16,357 nucleotides of DNA, taken from the NCBI GenBank assembly GCA_902782815.1, contig CACZOS010000167.1:1-16357 (forward strand), read 5' to 3'. Below are positions 1 to 6,680 of the stretch, piece by piece (the stretch's first letter is position 1; the number at the start of each line of letters is the position of its first letter). The stretch comes from an uncultured Lachnospiraceae bacterium. GTDB lineage: Bacteria > Bacillota > Clostridia > Lachnospirales > Lachnospiraceae. Under the pieces are notes generated by a model. It ran no database searches. It was not told the DNA's origin and saw only the letters and a program-made list of their open reading frames with translations. A program made the position numbers and the translations under genes.

Positions 1-305
1 GCCTCCGGCTGATAGTAATCGTAGTAGGACACAAAATACTCCACCGCGTTTTCCGGAAAAAACTCCTTCATCTCACTGTAGAGCTGCGCAGCCAGTGTCT
101 TGTTGTGGGCCAGGATCAGCGTCGGCTTATTGAGACGGGCGATCACGTTAGCCATGGTAAATGTTTTTCCGGATCCGGTGACACCCAGCAGGGTCTCAAA
201 CTGGTTTCCCTCCAGGAATCCTTCCGCCAGAGCATCAATAGCCTGGGGCTGATCTCCCGTGGGAGCAAAGGGGGAATGTAATTTGAATACTTTCTCTTCC
301 TGCAT
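1..305 (-). CDS. uvrB: UvrABC excinuclease subunit B, N-terminal part (cut by window edge)
   Basis: UvrB is the DNA-damage-verifying helicase-like subunit of the UvrABC nucleotide excision repair complex in the cytoplasm. The visible 101 residues start with [20 protein letters not shown], the usual UvrB start with the Q-motif-like GDQPQAI segment. They continue with Walker A G-V-T-G-S-G-K-T at residues 41-48 and the [10 protein letters not shown] segment at about 66-75. They end in the tyrosine-rich YYDYYQPEA stretch (about 94-101), which in UvrB begins the beta-hairpin that clamps DNA. The start at 305 is supported by an AAGGAGA ribosome binding site at 314-320 with 8 bases spacing. The gene runs off the left edge, so only about 15% of the usual roughly 660 residues is present. 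A promoter and a LexA-like palindrome lie upstream, in line with SOS control. Identification is secure. Confidence 0.97.
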   Translation of the reverse strand, partial: MQEEKVFKLHSPFAPTGDQPQAIDALAEGFLEGNQFETLLGVTGSGKTFTMANVIARLNKPTLILAHNKTLAAQLYSEMKEFFPENAVEYFVSYYDYYQPE

Positions 306-354
306 GAGTGCCGTCTCCTTCTTACTTTAAATAATCTGTAGGTCGTTGATGGTC

Positions 355-383
355 ATTGTAGCATGAATAAGGGCAAATGTCCA
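355..383 (-). promoter_or_regulatory. Predicted sigma-A promoter of uvrB
   Basis: Read on the minus strand, TGGACA (378-383) and TACAAT (355-360) are separated by 17 bases. Each hexamer matches the sigma-A/sigma-70 consensus at 5 of 6 positions. The -10 box ends about 49 bases before the uvrB start, leaving a leader of roughly 40 bases. This is sequence matching only. Confidence 0.65.
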
Positions 384-392
384 TATTATTTG

Positions 393-406
393 CAAACATA
401 TGTTTG
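393..406. promoter_or_regulatory. LexA-like (SOS box) palindrome upstream of uvrB
   Basis: CAAACATATGTTTG is a perfect 14-base palindrome. It ends 9 bases upstream of the predicted uvrB -35 box. The Gram-positive LexA (DinR) operator has the form CGAAC-N4-GTTCG, and this site differs from it by one symmetric change in each half (AAAC/GTTT for GAAC/GTTC). uvrB is a classic SOS gene, so position and sequence agree. The site lies upstream of, rather than inside, the predicted promoter, which is less usual for a repressor site. Confidence 0.55.
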
Positions 407-494
407 TTTTTCCGTGCAGAGGAAAGCCGGATCCTGTCTCCTCTTTTCCTGACAAAATCCTGTGGGACAAAAGGACCGGCCCGGCATATCTTTT

Positions 495-524
495 TGCAAA
501 AATCATTCTCCCCTTTATCGGGGA
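495..524 (-). terminator. Weak candidate terminator of prfC
   Basis: Six bases past the prfC stop, the minus strand can form a hairpin with a 5-bp stem (TCCCC at 520-524 read in reverse complement, pairing with GGGGA at 509-513; 6-base loop). It is followed after a short gap by ATTTTTG. The stem is short and the T run is offset by several bases, so termination may be partial. No better terminator lies between prfC and uvrB. Confidence 0.35.
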
Positions 525-529
525 TTCTT

Positions 530-2122
530 TCAGCTTCTTCCGAACTCCGAGAGGATCAGACCCTCGTTCCGGTCCAGGGTCATCCCCACAGACCAGCTGT
601 TGATGAAAAGAAGGAGGGGTCTTCCCTTGAGATCTTTGATCTTTTTCATATCGGAGGTACCGCTGATCTTATCCAGATCGATATCTTCATTTTCAATCCA
701 GCGGATATGTTCATAGGGGAGACTTTCCAGAATGATTTCCACGTTATATTCATTTTCCAGCCGGTATTTCAGCACGTCAAACTGCAGTACCCCCACCACG
801 CCGACGATGATCTCCTCCATACCGGTATTAAACTCCTGAAAGATCTGGATGGCACCTTCCTGGGCGATCTGGTTGACCCCTTTCAGGAACTGTTTTCTTT
901 TCATGGTGTTCACCTGACGGACCCGGGCGAAATGCTCGGGCGCGAAGGTGGGAATCCCCTCGTAGGAGAACTTCTCCTCTGAGGTGGACAAGGTATCCCC
1001 GATGGAGAAGATCCCGGGATCAAAGATACCGATAATATCTCCGGCATAGGCCTTGTCGATCATCCTGCGGTCGCTGGCCATCATCTGCTGGGGCTGGGAC
1101 AATCTGACTTTTTTTCCGCCCTGGATATGCCAGGCATCCATGCCCGCATCGAATTCTCCGGTACAGATCCGCATAAAGGCGATCCGGTCACGGTGGGCCT
1201 TGTTCATGTTCGCCTGGATCTTAAAAACGAAGGCGGAAAAGTCTTTTTCTTTCATAGGATCCACCACACCCATATCCGAATTTCTGGGAAGCGGGGTGCT
1301 GGTCATCATAAGAAAGTGGTTAAGGAAGGTATCCACGCCGAAATTCATGAGGGCGGATCCGAAGAATACGGGAGACAGCTGCCCACGGTCCACAAGGTCC
1401 TGATCAAATTCCGCGCTGGCGCCGTCCAGAAGTTCAATTTCTTCCTCAAGCTGTTCAAACTGGTCCTCATCCACATGGCTTCCCAGACCGGGATCATCGA
1501 TGGCGATCTTCTCCACCTCTCCCATGCGGGTTCCCTTCATGGTGCCGGAGAAAAGCTCGATCTCCCTGTGCTCCCGGTCATATACTCCGCAGAAACGTTT
1601 CCCTGAGCCGATGGGCCAGTTTACGGGGCAGGTGGGGATGCCAAGCTCTTTTTCGATCTGATCAAGCAGCTCAAAGGAATCCAGGGCCTCCCGGTCCATC
1701 TTATTGATGAAGGTAAATACCGGAATGTGCCGCATTGCGCAGACCTTGAAAAGCTTCCTGGTCTGTGCCTCCACCCCCTTGGATGCATCGATCACCATGA
1801 CCGCGGAATCCGCCGCCATGAGTGTCCGGTAGGTATCTTCGGAGAAGTCCTGGTGGCCGGGTGTATCCAGTATGTTGATGCATCGGCCGCCATATTCAAA
1901 CTGCAGTACGGAGGAGGTCACGGAGATTCCTCTCTCCTTCTCGATATCCATCCAGTCGGACACGGCATGTCTGGCCGTGGCCTTTCCTTTGACGGAACCC
2001 GCCTGATTGATCACCCCTCCGTAGAGAAGGAACTTCTCCGTCAGAGTGGTCTTCCCTGCGTCGGGATGGGAAATGATGGCGAATGTCCGCCGTTTTTTTA
2101 TCTCTTCCATCATATTTGCCAT
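530..2122 (-). CDS. prfC: Peptide chain release factor 3 (RF3), translational GTPase
   Basis: RF3 is the GTPase that removes RF1 or RF2 from the ribosome after peptide release. The 530-residue product has the normal family length. Visible GTPase motifs are G1 HPDAGKTT (residues 19-26), the switch region with ERGISVTSS (63-71), G3 DTPGHQDF (86-93) and G4 NKMD (140-143). The SHPDAGKTTLTEK version of the P-loop and DTPGHQDFSEDTYRTL are typical of RF3 rather than EF-G. An EF-G-like beta-barrel domain and the RF3 C-terminal domain fill the rest. The start is backed by AGAGGA at 2131-2136, 8 bases upstream; Met4 and Met5 are less likely starts. The gene is transcribed alone, divergent from the kinase gene, from a promoter at 2191-2220. 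No lesion is seen. Confidence 0.97.
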   Translation of the reverse strand: MANMMEEIKKRRTFAIISHPDAGKTTLTEKFLLYGGVINQAGSVKGKATARHAVSDWMDIEKERGISVTSSVLQFEYGGRCINILDTPGHQDFSEDTYRTLMAADSAVMVIDASKGVEAQTRKLFKVCAMRHIPVFTFINKMDREALDSFELLDQIEKELGIPTCPVNWPIGSGKRFCGVYDREHREIELFSGTMKGTRMGEVEKIAIDDPGLGSHVDEDQFEQLEEEIELLDGASAEFDQDLVDRGQLSPVFFGSALMNFGVDTFLNHFLMMTSTPLPRNSDMGVVDPMKEKDFSAFVFKIQANMNKAHRDRIAFMRICTGEFDAGMDAWHIQGGKKVRLSQPQQMMASDRRMIDKAYAGDIIGIFDPGIFSIGDTLSTSEEKFSYEGIPTFAPEHFARVRQVNTMKRKQFLKGVNQIAQEGAIQIFQEFNTGMEEIIVGVVGVLQFDVLKYRLENEYNVEIILESLPYEHIRWIENEDIDLDKISGTSDMKKIKDLKGRPLLLFINSWSVGMTLDRNEGLILSEFGRS

Positions 2123-2149
2123 GGTATTTATCCTCTCATTCCTGTGAAC

Positions 2150-2171
2150 CGGCTTCCTTTACCGGGAGCCG
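2150..2171 (-). other. Small hairpin in the prfC 5' leader
   Basis: In the predicted prfC leader the RNA can pair CGGCTCC with GGAAGCCG (one bulged A), giving about 7 bp around a 7-base loop. It lies some 28 bases before the prfC start, upstream of the ribosome binding site. It has no U tract, so it is not a terminator. It may affect RNA stability or be chance. Confidence 0.3.
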
Positions 2172-2190
2172 TCTTGACACACACGGGTCC

Positions 2191-2220
2191 ATTATACGTC
2201 AGGACCTCCTCAAAAATCAA
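2191..2220 (-). promoter_or_regulatory. Predicted promoter of prfC
   Basis: On the minus strand a perfect TATAAT (2191-2196) is preceded after 18 bases by TTGATT (2215-2220), which is 4 of 6 matches to the -35 consensus. Transcription would begin about 60 bases before the prfC start. The leader then contains a small hairpin at 2150-2171. Confidence 0.6.
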
Positions 2221-2348
2221 TAGGGAAGTTATACAAGAAAAGGATCGGATGCACAGTTAACAGCCCTATTCGGGAATATCTTGTTTTCATCATTCCGGAA
2301 AGAACAATGATTTCCCCTTACTCCCTGGATATTTATCCCCGGAAAAAA

Positions 2349-2378
2349 TTGACGGACTTGTTCAAAATGGAGTATTAT
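2349..2378 (+). promoter_or_regulatory. Predicted promoter of the mtnK-like kinase gene
   Basis: TTGACG (2349-2354, 5 of 6) and TATTAT (2373-2378, 5 of 6) are spaced by 18 bases on the plus strand, about 50 bases ahead of the kinase start at 2429. The 306-base gap between prfC and this gene therefore holds two divergent promoters. I see no other gene or recognisable RNA element in it. Confidence 0.55.
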
Positions 2379-2428
2379 ATATGTAGGTTACTATGTGATT
2401 TTTCGGAAGGAAAACCGGGAGCATCAGG

Positions 2429-3670
2429 ATGATCTTACTGACTAAGGATAACATAACCGAATATCTTAAAGGTCATATGCCTTACCTGGATTACTCCAAA
2501 CCGCTCACCATCTCCGAGATCGGGGAAGGAAGCATCGAGGAGGACGGTGACGGATACATTAATTATGTATTCCGTGTCAGCGACGGCAATTATAAGCTGA
2601 TCGTGAAGCAGTCCAGACAGCAGGGAAGGATTGTCCGTTTCATCGAGCTGCCCTTAAACCGCGGCGAGCTGGAATATGAATCCATGAAGATGAGGAGTGC
2701 CATTGTACCCCAGTACATCCCCAGGCTGTATTTCTGTGACAAGGCCAATCATGTCTTTGTCACTGAGGATGTCTCCCATCTCAGCATCATGCGTTTTGCC
2801 CTCAACAAGAATATCATTTTCCCCAAGTTTGCCAGACAGGCTGCGGAATATCTTGCCAAGACGCATTTCTATACTTCCGAATACTATCTGGACACCAAGA
2901 CCTTCCGTGACCTGACCATTCATTTCATGAATCACGGGATGAGGGATATCTTCGACAGCCACGGCTTTATGTTCAAGGAATTCCCTGCCCAGAGCATCGG
3001 AGGAGATCTTGATCCCCGCTATATCGAGTATGTGGAGAACCTTTCCCTGGATCCCAGAGTGATCATGGAGCGGAAGCGGCTGCGTCACGCCTATATCTCC
3101 AAAGCAGAAGTATTTATCCACGGTGATTTCCATACCTCCAATACCTTTATCGATCAGGATGAGATGAAGGTCATCGATATGGAGTATACTTTCGCCGGTC
3201 CCCAGTCCTATGACATAGGCTATATGGAAGGCCAGCTTCTGGGACAGTATATCAGTGCCAATTTCCGTGATTTCCCGTCGGAGGATGCGCGGAGAGAGTT
3301 TAAAACCTACATCATGTCCTGTATCAAGAATCTCTATGTTTTCTATCTGGATGAATTCTTTGCCTGCTGGGATGAGGATGCCAAGGACTTCTACCGGGAT
3401 GATACCCTGCTCAAGGAGAGCATGAAACGCGACCTTCTTCAGGAGATGGCCGGATTCTGTGCCAACACCAATATTTCCCGCACGGCCGGAGATATCGGAT
3501 TCCCCGAGTACGATATGCTGAATGACCATATAAAGGAGAGTCATGCTATCTGTCTGTCCGTCCTGATCGATGCCCAGGTTCTTCAGAACAGGCATGAATA
3601 TAAGAATATTTATGATTTTATGCATGATATCATGGAGATTGAGAGAGTATACATGAGTAATCTCTCATGA
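2429..3670 (+). CDS. mtnK: S-methyl-5-thioribose kinase-like phosphotransferase
   Basis: The 413-residue protein has the aminoglycoside-phosphotransferase/choline-kinase fold. Several segments resemble 5-methylthioribose (MTR) kinase, which phosphorylates MTR with ATP in methionine salvage. These are a nucleotide loop near GDGYINYVFRV (about 40-50), IVKQ with the ATP-contacting Lys (about 58-61), a following LPLNR segment and TEDVSHLSIMR. The Brenner-type catalytic loop HGDFHTSN spans 231-238, with Asp233 the expected base. The metal site is D250-M-E252, the D-x-E form reported for MTR kinases in place of the DFG of protein kinases. Near the C terminus, S350-R351 sits where I recall MTR kinases having two Arg. 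The start has GGGAG at 2417-2421. No mtnA or aldolase lies nearby, so the true substrate is less certain than the fold. Confidence 0.75.
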   Translation: MILLTKDNITEYLKGHMPYLDYSKPLTISEIGEGSIEEDGDGYINYVFRVSDGNYKLIVKQSRQQGRIVRFIELPLNRGELEYESMKMRSAIVPQYIPRLYFCDKANHVFVTEDVSHLSIMRFALNKNIIFPKFARQAAEYLAKTHFYTSEYYLDTKTFRDLTIHFMNHGMRDIFDSHGFMFKEFPAQSIGGDLDPRYIEYVENLSLDPRVIMERKRLRHAYISKAEVFIHGDFHTSNTFIDQDEMKVIDMEYTFAGPQSYDIGYMEGQLLGQYISANFRDFPSEDARREFKTYIMSCIKNLYVFYLDEFFACWDEDAKDFYRDDTLLKESMKRDLLQEMAGFCANTNISRTAGDIGFPEYDMLNDHIKESHAICLSVLIDAQVLQNRHEYKNIYDFMHDIMEIERVYMSNLS

Positions 3671-3718
3671 TGTCGTCTCCGTTTTCCTTCGTGATCATTT
3701 CATATGAATACCTCTTGG

Positions 3719-3770
3719 GCTGCCGCCTTGATCGATCTGTTCCGATCAGACGGCAGCTTCCTTTTTTCTT
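3719..3770 (+). terminator. Strong rho-independent terminator after the mtnK-like gene
   Basis: GCTGCCG (3719-3725) pairs with CGGCAGC (3751-3757). Inside this stem TGATCG pairs with CGATCA, giving a long two-part stem. It is followed by TTCCTTTTTTCTT. It lies 48 bases after the kinase stop and separates that gene from the next promoter. Confidence 0.9.
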
Positions 3771-3780
3771 AATGAAATAG

Positions 3781-3809
3781 ATGACCATTTCCGGCAAATG
3801 TGCTATAAT
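3781..3809 (+). promoter_or_regulatory. Predicted extended -10 promoter of the DUF1846 gene
   Basis: A perfect TATAAT (3804-3809) carries the extended -10 TG (TGCTATAAT, from 3801). ATGACC (3781-3786, 4 of 6) sits 17 bases upstream as a -35. It starts right after the preceding terminator and about 45 bases before the coding start, so the gene is probably transcribed on its own. Confidence 0.7.
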
Positions 3810-3841
3810 GGGAATGTTTTATAAATGAGAAATCATGATAA

Positions 3842-3848
3842 AGAGGAG
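3842..3848 (+). promoter_or_regulatory. Ribosome binding site deciding the DUF1846 start
   Basis: AGAGGAG lies 6 bases before the ATG at 3855. The in-frame ATG at 3825 has no Shine-Dalgarno sequence. It would also add ten residues (MRNHDKEEIC) not expected before the family's usual MKIGF-like start. Confidence 0.8.
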
Positions 3849-3854
3849 ATTTGT

Positions 3855-5339
3855 ATGAAAATCGGTTTTAGCAATGAGAGATATCTTAAGATGCAGTCTG
3901 AACATATCCGTGAGCGTATTGCTGCCTTTGACAACAAGCTGTATCTGGAATTCGGAGGAAAGCTTTTCGATGATTACCATGCGTCAAGGGTTCTTCCAGG
4001 CTTCCAGCCTGATTCCAAACTGCAGATGCTCCTGAATCTTAAAGACCAGGCGGAGATCGTTATCGTCATCAGTGCCGAGGACATCGAGAACAATAAGGTC
4101 CGGGGAGACCACGGAATCACCTACGATATGGATGTACTCCGGCTCATTGACGTCTTCAGCGGATTCGGTCTTTATGTGGGAAGCGTATGTATCACCAAAT
4201 ATGCTAAACAGCCTTCGGCGGAACAGTTCGCCAAGAGGCTTTCCGATCTGGGGATCAAATCCTATCTCCATTACAGCATTCCCGGATATCCTTCCGAGGT
4301 ATCACGGATCGTCAGTGATGAGGGTTACGGAAGGAATGAATATATAAAGACGGAACGTCCCCTGGTGGTGGTCACCGCTCCGGGTCCCGGCAGCGGAAAG
4401 ATGGCAACCTGCCTCTCCCAGCTCTATCATGAGTATAAACGCGGAGTCAAGGCAGGATATGCCAAGTTTGAGACCTTCCCCATCTGGAATCTTCCCCTGA
4501 AGCATCCGGTAAACCTTGCTTACGAAGCTGCCACGGCAGACCTTAATGACGTAAATATGATCGATCCCTTCCACCTGGAGTCCTACGGGGTCACCACCGT
4601 CAACTATAACCGGGATATCGAAGTCTTTCCCGTGGTCAGTGCCATGTTTGAGCTGATCACCGGAACCAGCCCCTACAAATCCCCCACGGATATGGGAGTG
4701 AATATGGCCGGCAACTGTATCATTGACGATGAGATCTGCTGCCAGGCTTCCCGGCAGGAGATCATCCGCCGTTACAACAAATGTCTCTGTGACATCAAGC
4801 GTTACGGGGAATCCAGGGATAACAAATCAAAACTGGAGATCCTGATGAAACAGGCAGGAGTCACCTCAAATGACCGGATGGTGATCGGGGCTGCCCTCAA
4901 GAAAGAGAAAGAAACCGGACATCCTGCCGCAGCCATCGAGCTCCCTGACGGAACCATCGTCACCGGAAAGACCAGCGACCTGCTGGGCTGTTCAGCCGCT
5001 GCACTGATGAACGCGTTAAAGACCCTGGCCAACATCCAGGATGAAGTAAAACTGATCTCCCCGACAGCCATTGAACCGATCCAGAATCTGAAAACAAAAT
5101 ACCTGGGGAGTAAGAATCCACGTCTTCACACAGATGAGATCCTGATCGCTCTCTCCTCTTCCGCCGCCACTAATCCCCTGGCTGAGCTGGCCCTGGCCCA
5201 GCTTCCCAATCTAAGCGGATGCGAGGCACACACCACTGTCCTCCTGTCCTCTGTGGATGAGCAGGTCTTCAAGCGGCTGGGAGTGAACCTGACCAGCGAA
5301 CCCCGTTATGAGGTGGACGGTTACTATCATAAACATTAA
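3855..5339 (+). CDS. DUF1846 (UPF0371) family protein of unknown function
   Basis: The 494-residue product matches the conserved DUF1846/UPF0371 family of Bacillota and Actinobacteria in length and in its opening MKIGFSNERYLKMQSEHIRERI-like segment, split here by my reading into MKIGFSNERYLKMQ and SEHIRERIAAF. Structures of the family are known, but to my knowledge no reaction is established. A P-loop-like G-P-G-S-G-K at residues 177-182 follows a hydrophobic strand (PLVVVTAP), which suggests phosphate or nucleotide binding. Other striking segments are DMGVNMAGNCIIDD in the middle, GKTSDLLGCSAAALMNALK, and a small-residue-rich SSSAATNPLAELALAQLP near the C terminus. No signal peptide or membrane segment is seen, so it is probably cytosolic. 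It has its own promoter and terminator, so neighbours give no functional hint. Confidence 0.88.
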   Translation: MKIGFSNERYLKMQSEHIRERIAAFDNKLYLEFGGKLFDDYHASRVLPGFQPDSKLQMLLNLKDQAEIVIVISAEDIENNKVRGDHGITYDMDVLRLIDVFSGFGLYVGSVCITKYAKQPSAEQFAKRLSDLGIKSYLHYSIPGYPSEVSRIVSDEGYGRNEYIKTERPLVVVTAPGPGSGKMATCLSQLYHEYKRGVKAGYAKFETFPIWNLPLKHPVNLAYEAATADLNDVNMIDPFHLESYGVTTVNYNRDIEVFPVVSAMFELITGTSPYKSPTDMGVNMAGNCIIDDEICCQASRQEIIRRYNKCLCDIKRYGESRDNKSKLEILMKQAGVTSNDRMVIGAALKKEKETGHPAAAIELPDGTIVTGKTSDLLGCSAAALMNALKTLANIQDEVKLISPTAIEPIQNLKTKYLGSKNPRLHTDEILIALSSSAATNPLAELALAQLPNLSGCEAHTTVLLSSVDEQVFKRLGVNLTSEPRYEVDGYYHKH

Positions 5340-5360
5340 TTCAAGATTGACAAGATAAAA

Positions 5361-5426
5361 GACTGTCATTGGTATGCCATGCAGCTGTTTTTCAGCTGAA
5401 TCACATACCAATGGCAGTCCTTTTTT
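5361..5426. terminator. Long bidirectional terminator between the convergent DUF1846 and malY-like genes
   Basis: A 16-bp stem (5361-5376 with 5404-5419, one G-T wobble) is followed on the plus strand by C and six T. On the minus strand it is followed by TTTTATC. The loop itself holds two CAGCTG copies around TTTTT that can form an inner hairpin. It ends transcription of the DUF1846 gene (stop at 5339) and probably also of the malY-like gene (stop at 5464). Confidence 0.9.
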
Positions 5427-5463
5427 CATCTTTTCTTGACCAGGCGGAAATGTATGTAATCCG

Positions 5464-6669
5464 TCAGAGAAAAACATACTCAGAAAGCCGCCGCATGGCT
5501 TCTTCCAACATGGAATAAGGAAGGGCAAGGTTCATCCGTATATGGAAGGGGCCCTTGAATGCAACCCCGTCCTGCCAGCCGACACCCACATCCCATCCGG
5601 CCTGAAGAAGGTCACGGACAGTCTTATTGTACTTTTTACACCATTTCTCCGCATCCAGAAATAGCATATATGTGGCTTCAGGCCTGGTCACTTCGATCTC
5701 CTGAAAATGATCCCTGATGTAACCGCAGGCGTAATTCACATTATCGGACAGTACTTCCAGGAGCCGGGCCAGCCACTCTTCTCCCCCGGGACTGTAGGCA
5801 CCGATCAGTGCATACATGGACAGAACATTCATCCCGTTGTAATGGGTCCGGTCAGCGTGTCTCCTGATCCGGTCTCTCATTTCCTCATTAAAAATGATAT
5901 GATAGCTTCCCACCAGTCCGGCCAGGTTAAAGGTCTTGCTGGGAGCATAAAAAGAAGCGGTATTCTCTCTGGCATAGTCACTGACCATGGCAAAGGGTAT
6001 ATGACGGTTTCCGTTAAGAAGAAGATCTGACCAGATCTCGTCGCTGATGACCCTGACCCGGTTTAGCTCGAAGATCCCGGCTGCCTTTTGAAGTTCTTCT
6101 CTCTCCCAGGCACGGCCCGAAGGATTATGGGGAGAGCAGAAAACAGCCAGCCTGATCTTATAAGTCCGGATCTTCTCCTCCATATCCTGATAATCCATCC
6201 GGTATATTCCCTGTTCATCTTTGACCAGAGGACTGTAAACGATGTGATATCCGTTACTCTCCAGGGAACCGATAAAGCCGATATAGGTGGGACTGTGCAC
6301 CAGGATATGATCTCCCGGTTCGGCATAAGATCTCACCGCAGAGACCACTCCTCCAAGGACCCCGTTCTCATAACCGATATGTTCTTTTTTCAGTCCCTCC
6401 ATCCCGTTGCGGGTTTCCTGCCAGCGAATGATGGCATCAAAGTACTCCTGTCTCGGGGAAAAATAACCGAATAAGGGGTGTCTTACTCTCTCTGTGATAG
6501 CCTCGGTGATGGATGGCGCTGTTGCAAAATTCATATCCGCAACCCACATGGGGAGAAAAACAAACCCGTCCCGGGGTCTGGAGGGAGCGATTTCCCAGCG
6601 TCCCAGGGCATCCACGGCCGCAGCGTCCTTTCCGTATCTGTCGATGATGGAAGTAAAATCAAAGTTCAT
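5464..6669 (-). CDS. MalY/PatB-type PLP-dependent enzyme (cystathionine beta-lyase or aminotransferase)
   Basis: This is a 401-residue fold-type I PLP enzyme. The LPMWVADMNF segment at 39-48 is the signature of the MalY/PatB C-S lyase subgroup, in which many members cleave cystathionine or cysteine to pyruvate, ammonia and a thiol. Visible cofactor residues are Asn182 in SPHNPSG, Asp210 in VISDEIWSD and the Schiff-base Lys245 in APSKTFNLAGL. A C-terminal Arg in HIRMNLALP binds the substrate carboxylate. The start has AAGGGGGG close upstream. Only 11 bases separate it from the stop of the peptidase gene upstream, so the two are co-transcribed. Some relatives act as aminotransferases or, in E. 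coli MalY, also as a regulator of maltose genes, so the precise substrate is open. Confidence 0.88.
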   Translation of the reverse strand: MNFDFTSIIDRYGKDAAAVDALGRWEIAPSRPRDGFVFLPMWVADMNFATAPSITEAITERVRHPLFGYFSPRQEYFDAIIRWQETRNGMEGLKKEHIGYENGVLGGVVSAVRSYAEPGDHILVHSPTYIGFIGSLESNGYHIVYSPLVKDEQGIYRMDYQDMEEKIRTYKIRLAVFCSPHNPSGRAWEREELQKAAGIFELNRVRVISDEIWSDLLLNGNRHIPFAMVSDYARENTASFYAPSKTFNLAGLVGSYHIIFNEEMRDRIRRHADRTHYNGMNVLSMYALIGAYSPGGEEWLARLLEVLSDNVNYACGYIRDHFQEIEVTRPEATYMLFLDAEKWCKKYNKTVRDLLQAGWDVGVGWQDGVAFKGPFHIRMNLALPYSMLEEAMRRLSEYVFL

Positions 6670-6680
6670 AGGAACCCCCC

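Noticed and set aside
2271..2345. Interrupted inverted repeats (GGGAATATC with GATATTTATCCCC; TCATT with AATGA)
   Set aside because: The arms are short, far apart and lie upstream of both predicted divergent promoters, so they would not be transcribed as a leader. I see no riboswitch-like conserved core.
2397..2415. CodY-box-like sequence ahead of the mtnK-like gene
   Set aside because: Only about 9 of 15 positions fit the CodY consensus, which is near what chance gives in such sequence.
2654..3625. 323-codon open frame on the minus strand opposite the mtnK-like gene
   Set aside because: It is a codon-aligned mirror of a recognised gene, has no ribosome binding site or promoter, and resembles no family I know.
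3825..3854. Earlier in-frame ATG for the DUF1846 gene
   Set aside because: It has no ribosome binding site. The AGAGGAG motif is placed for the ATG at 3855.
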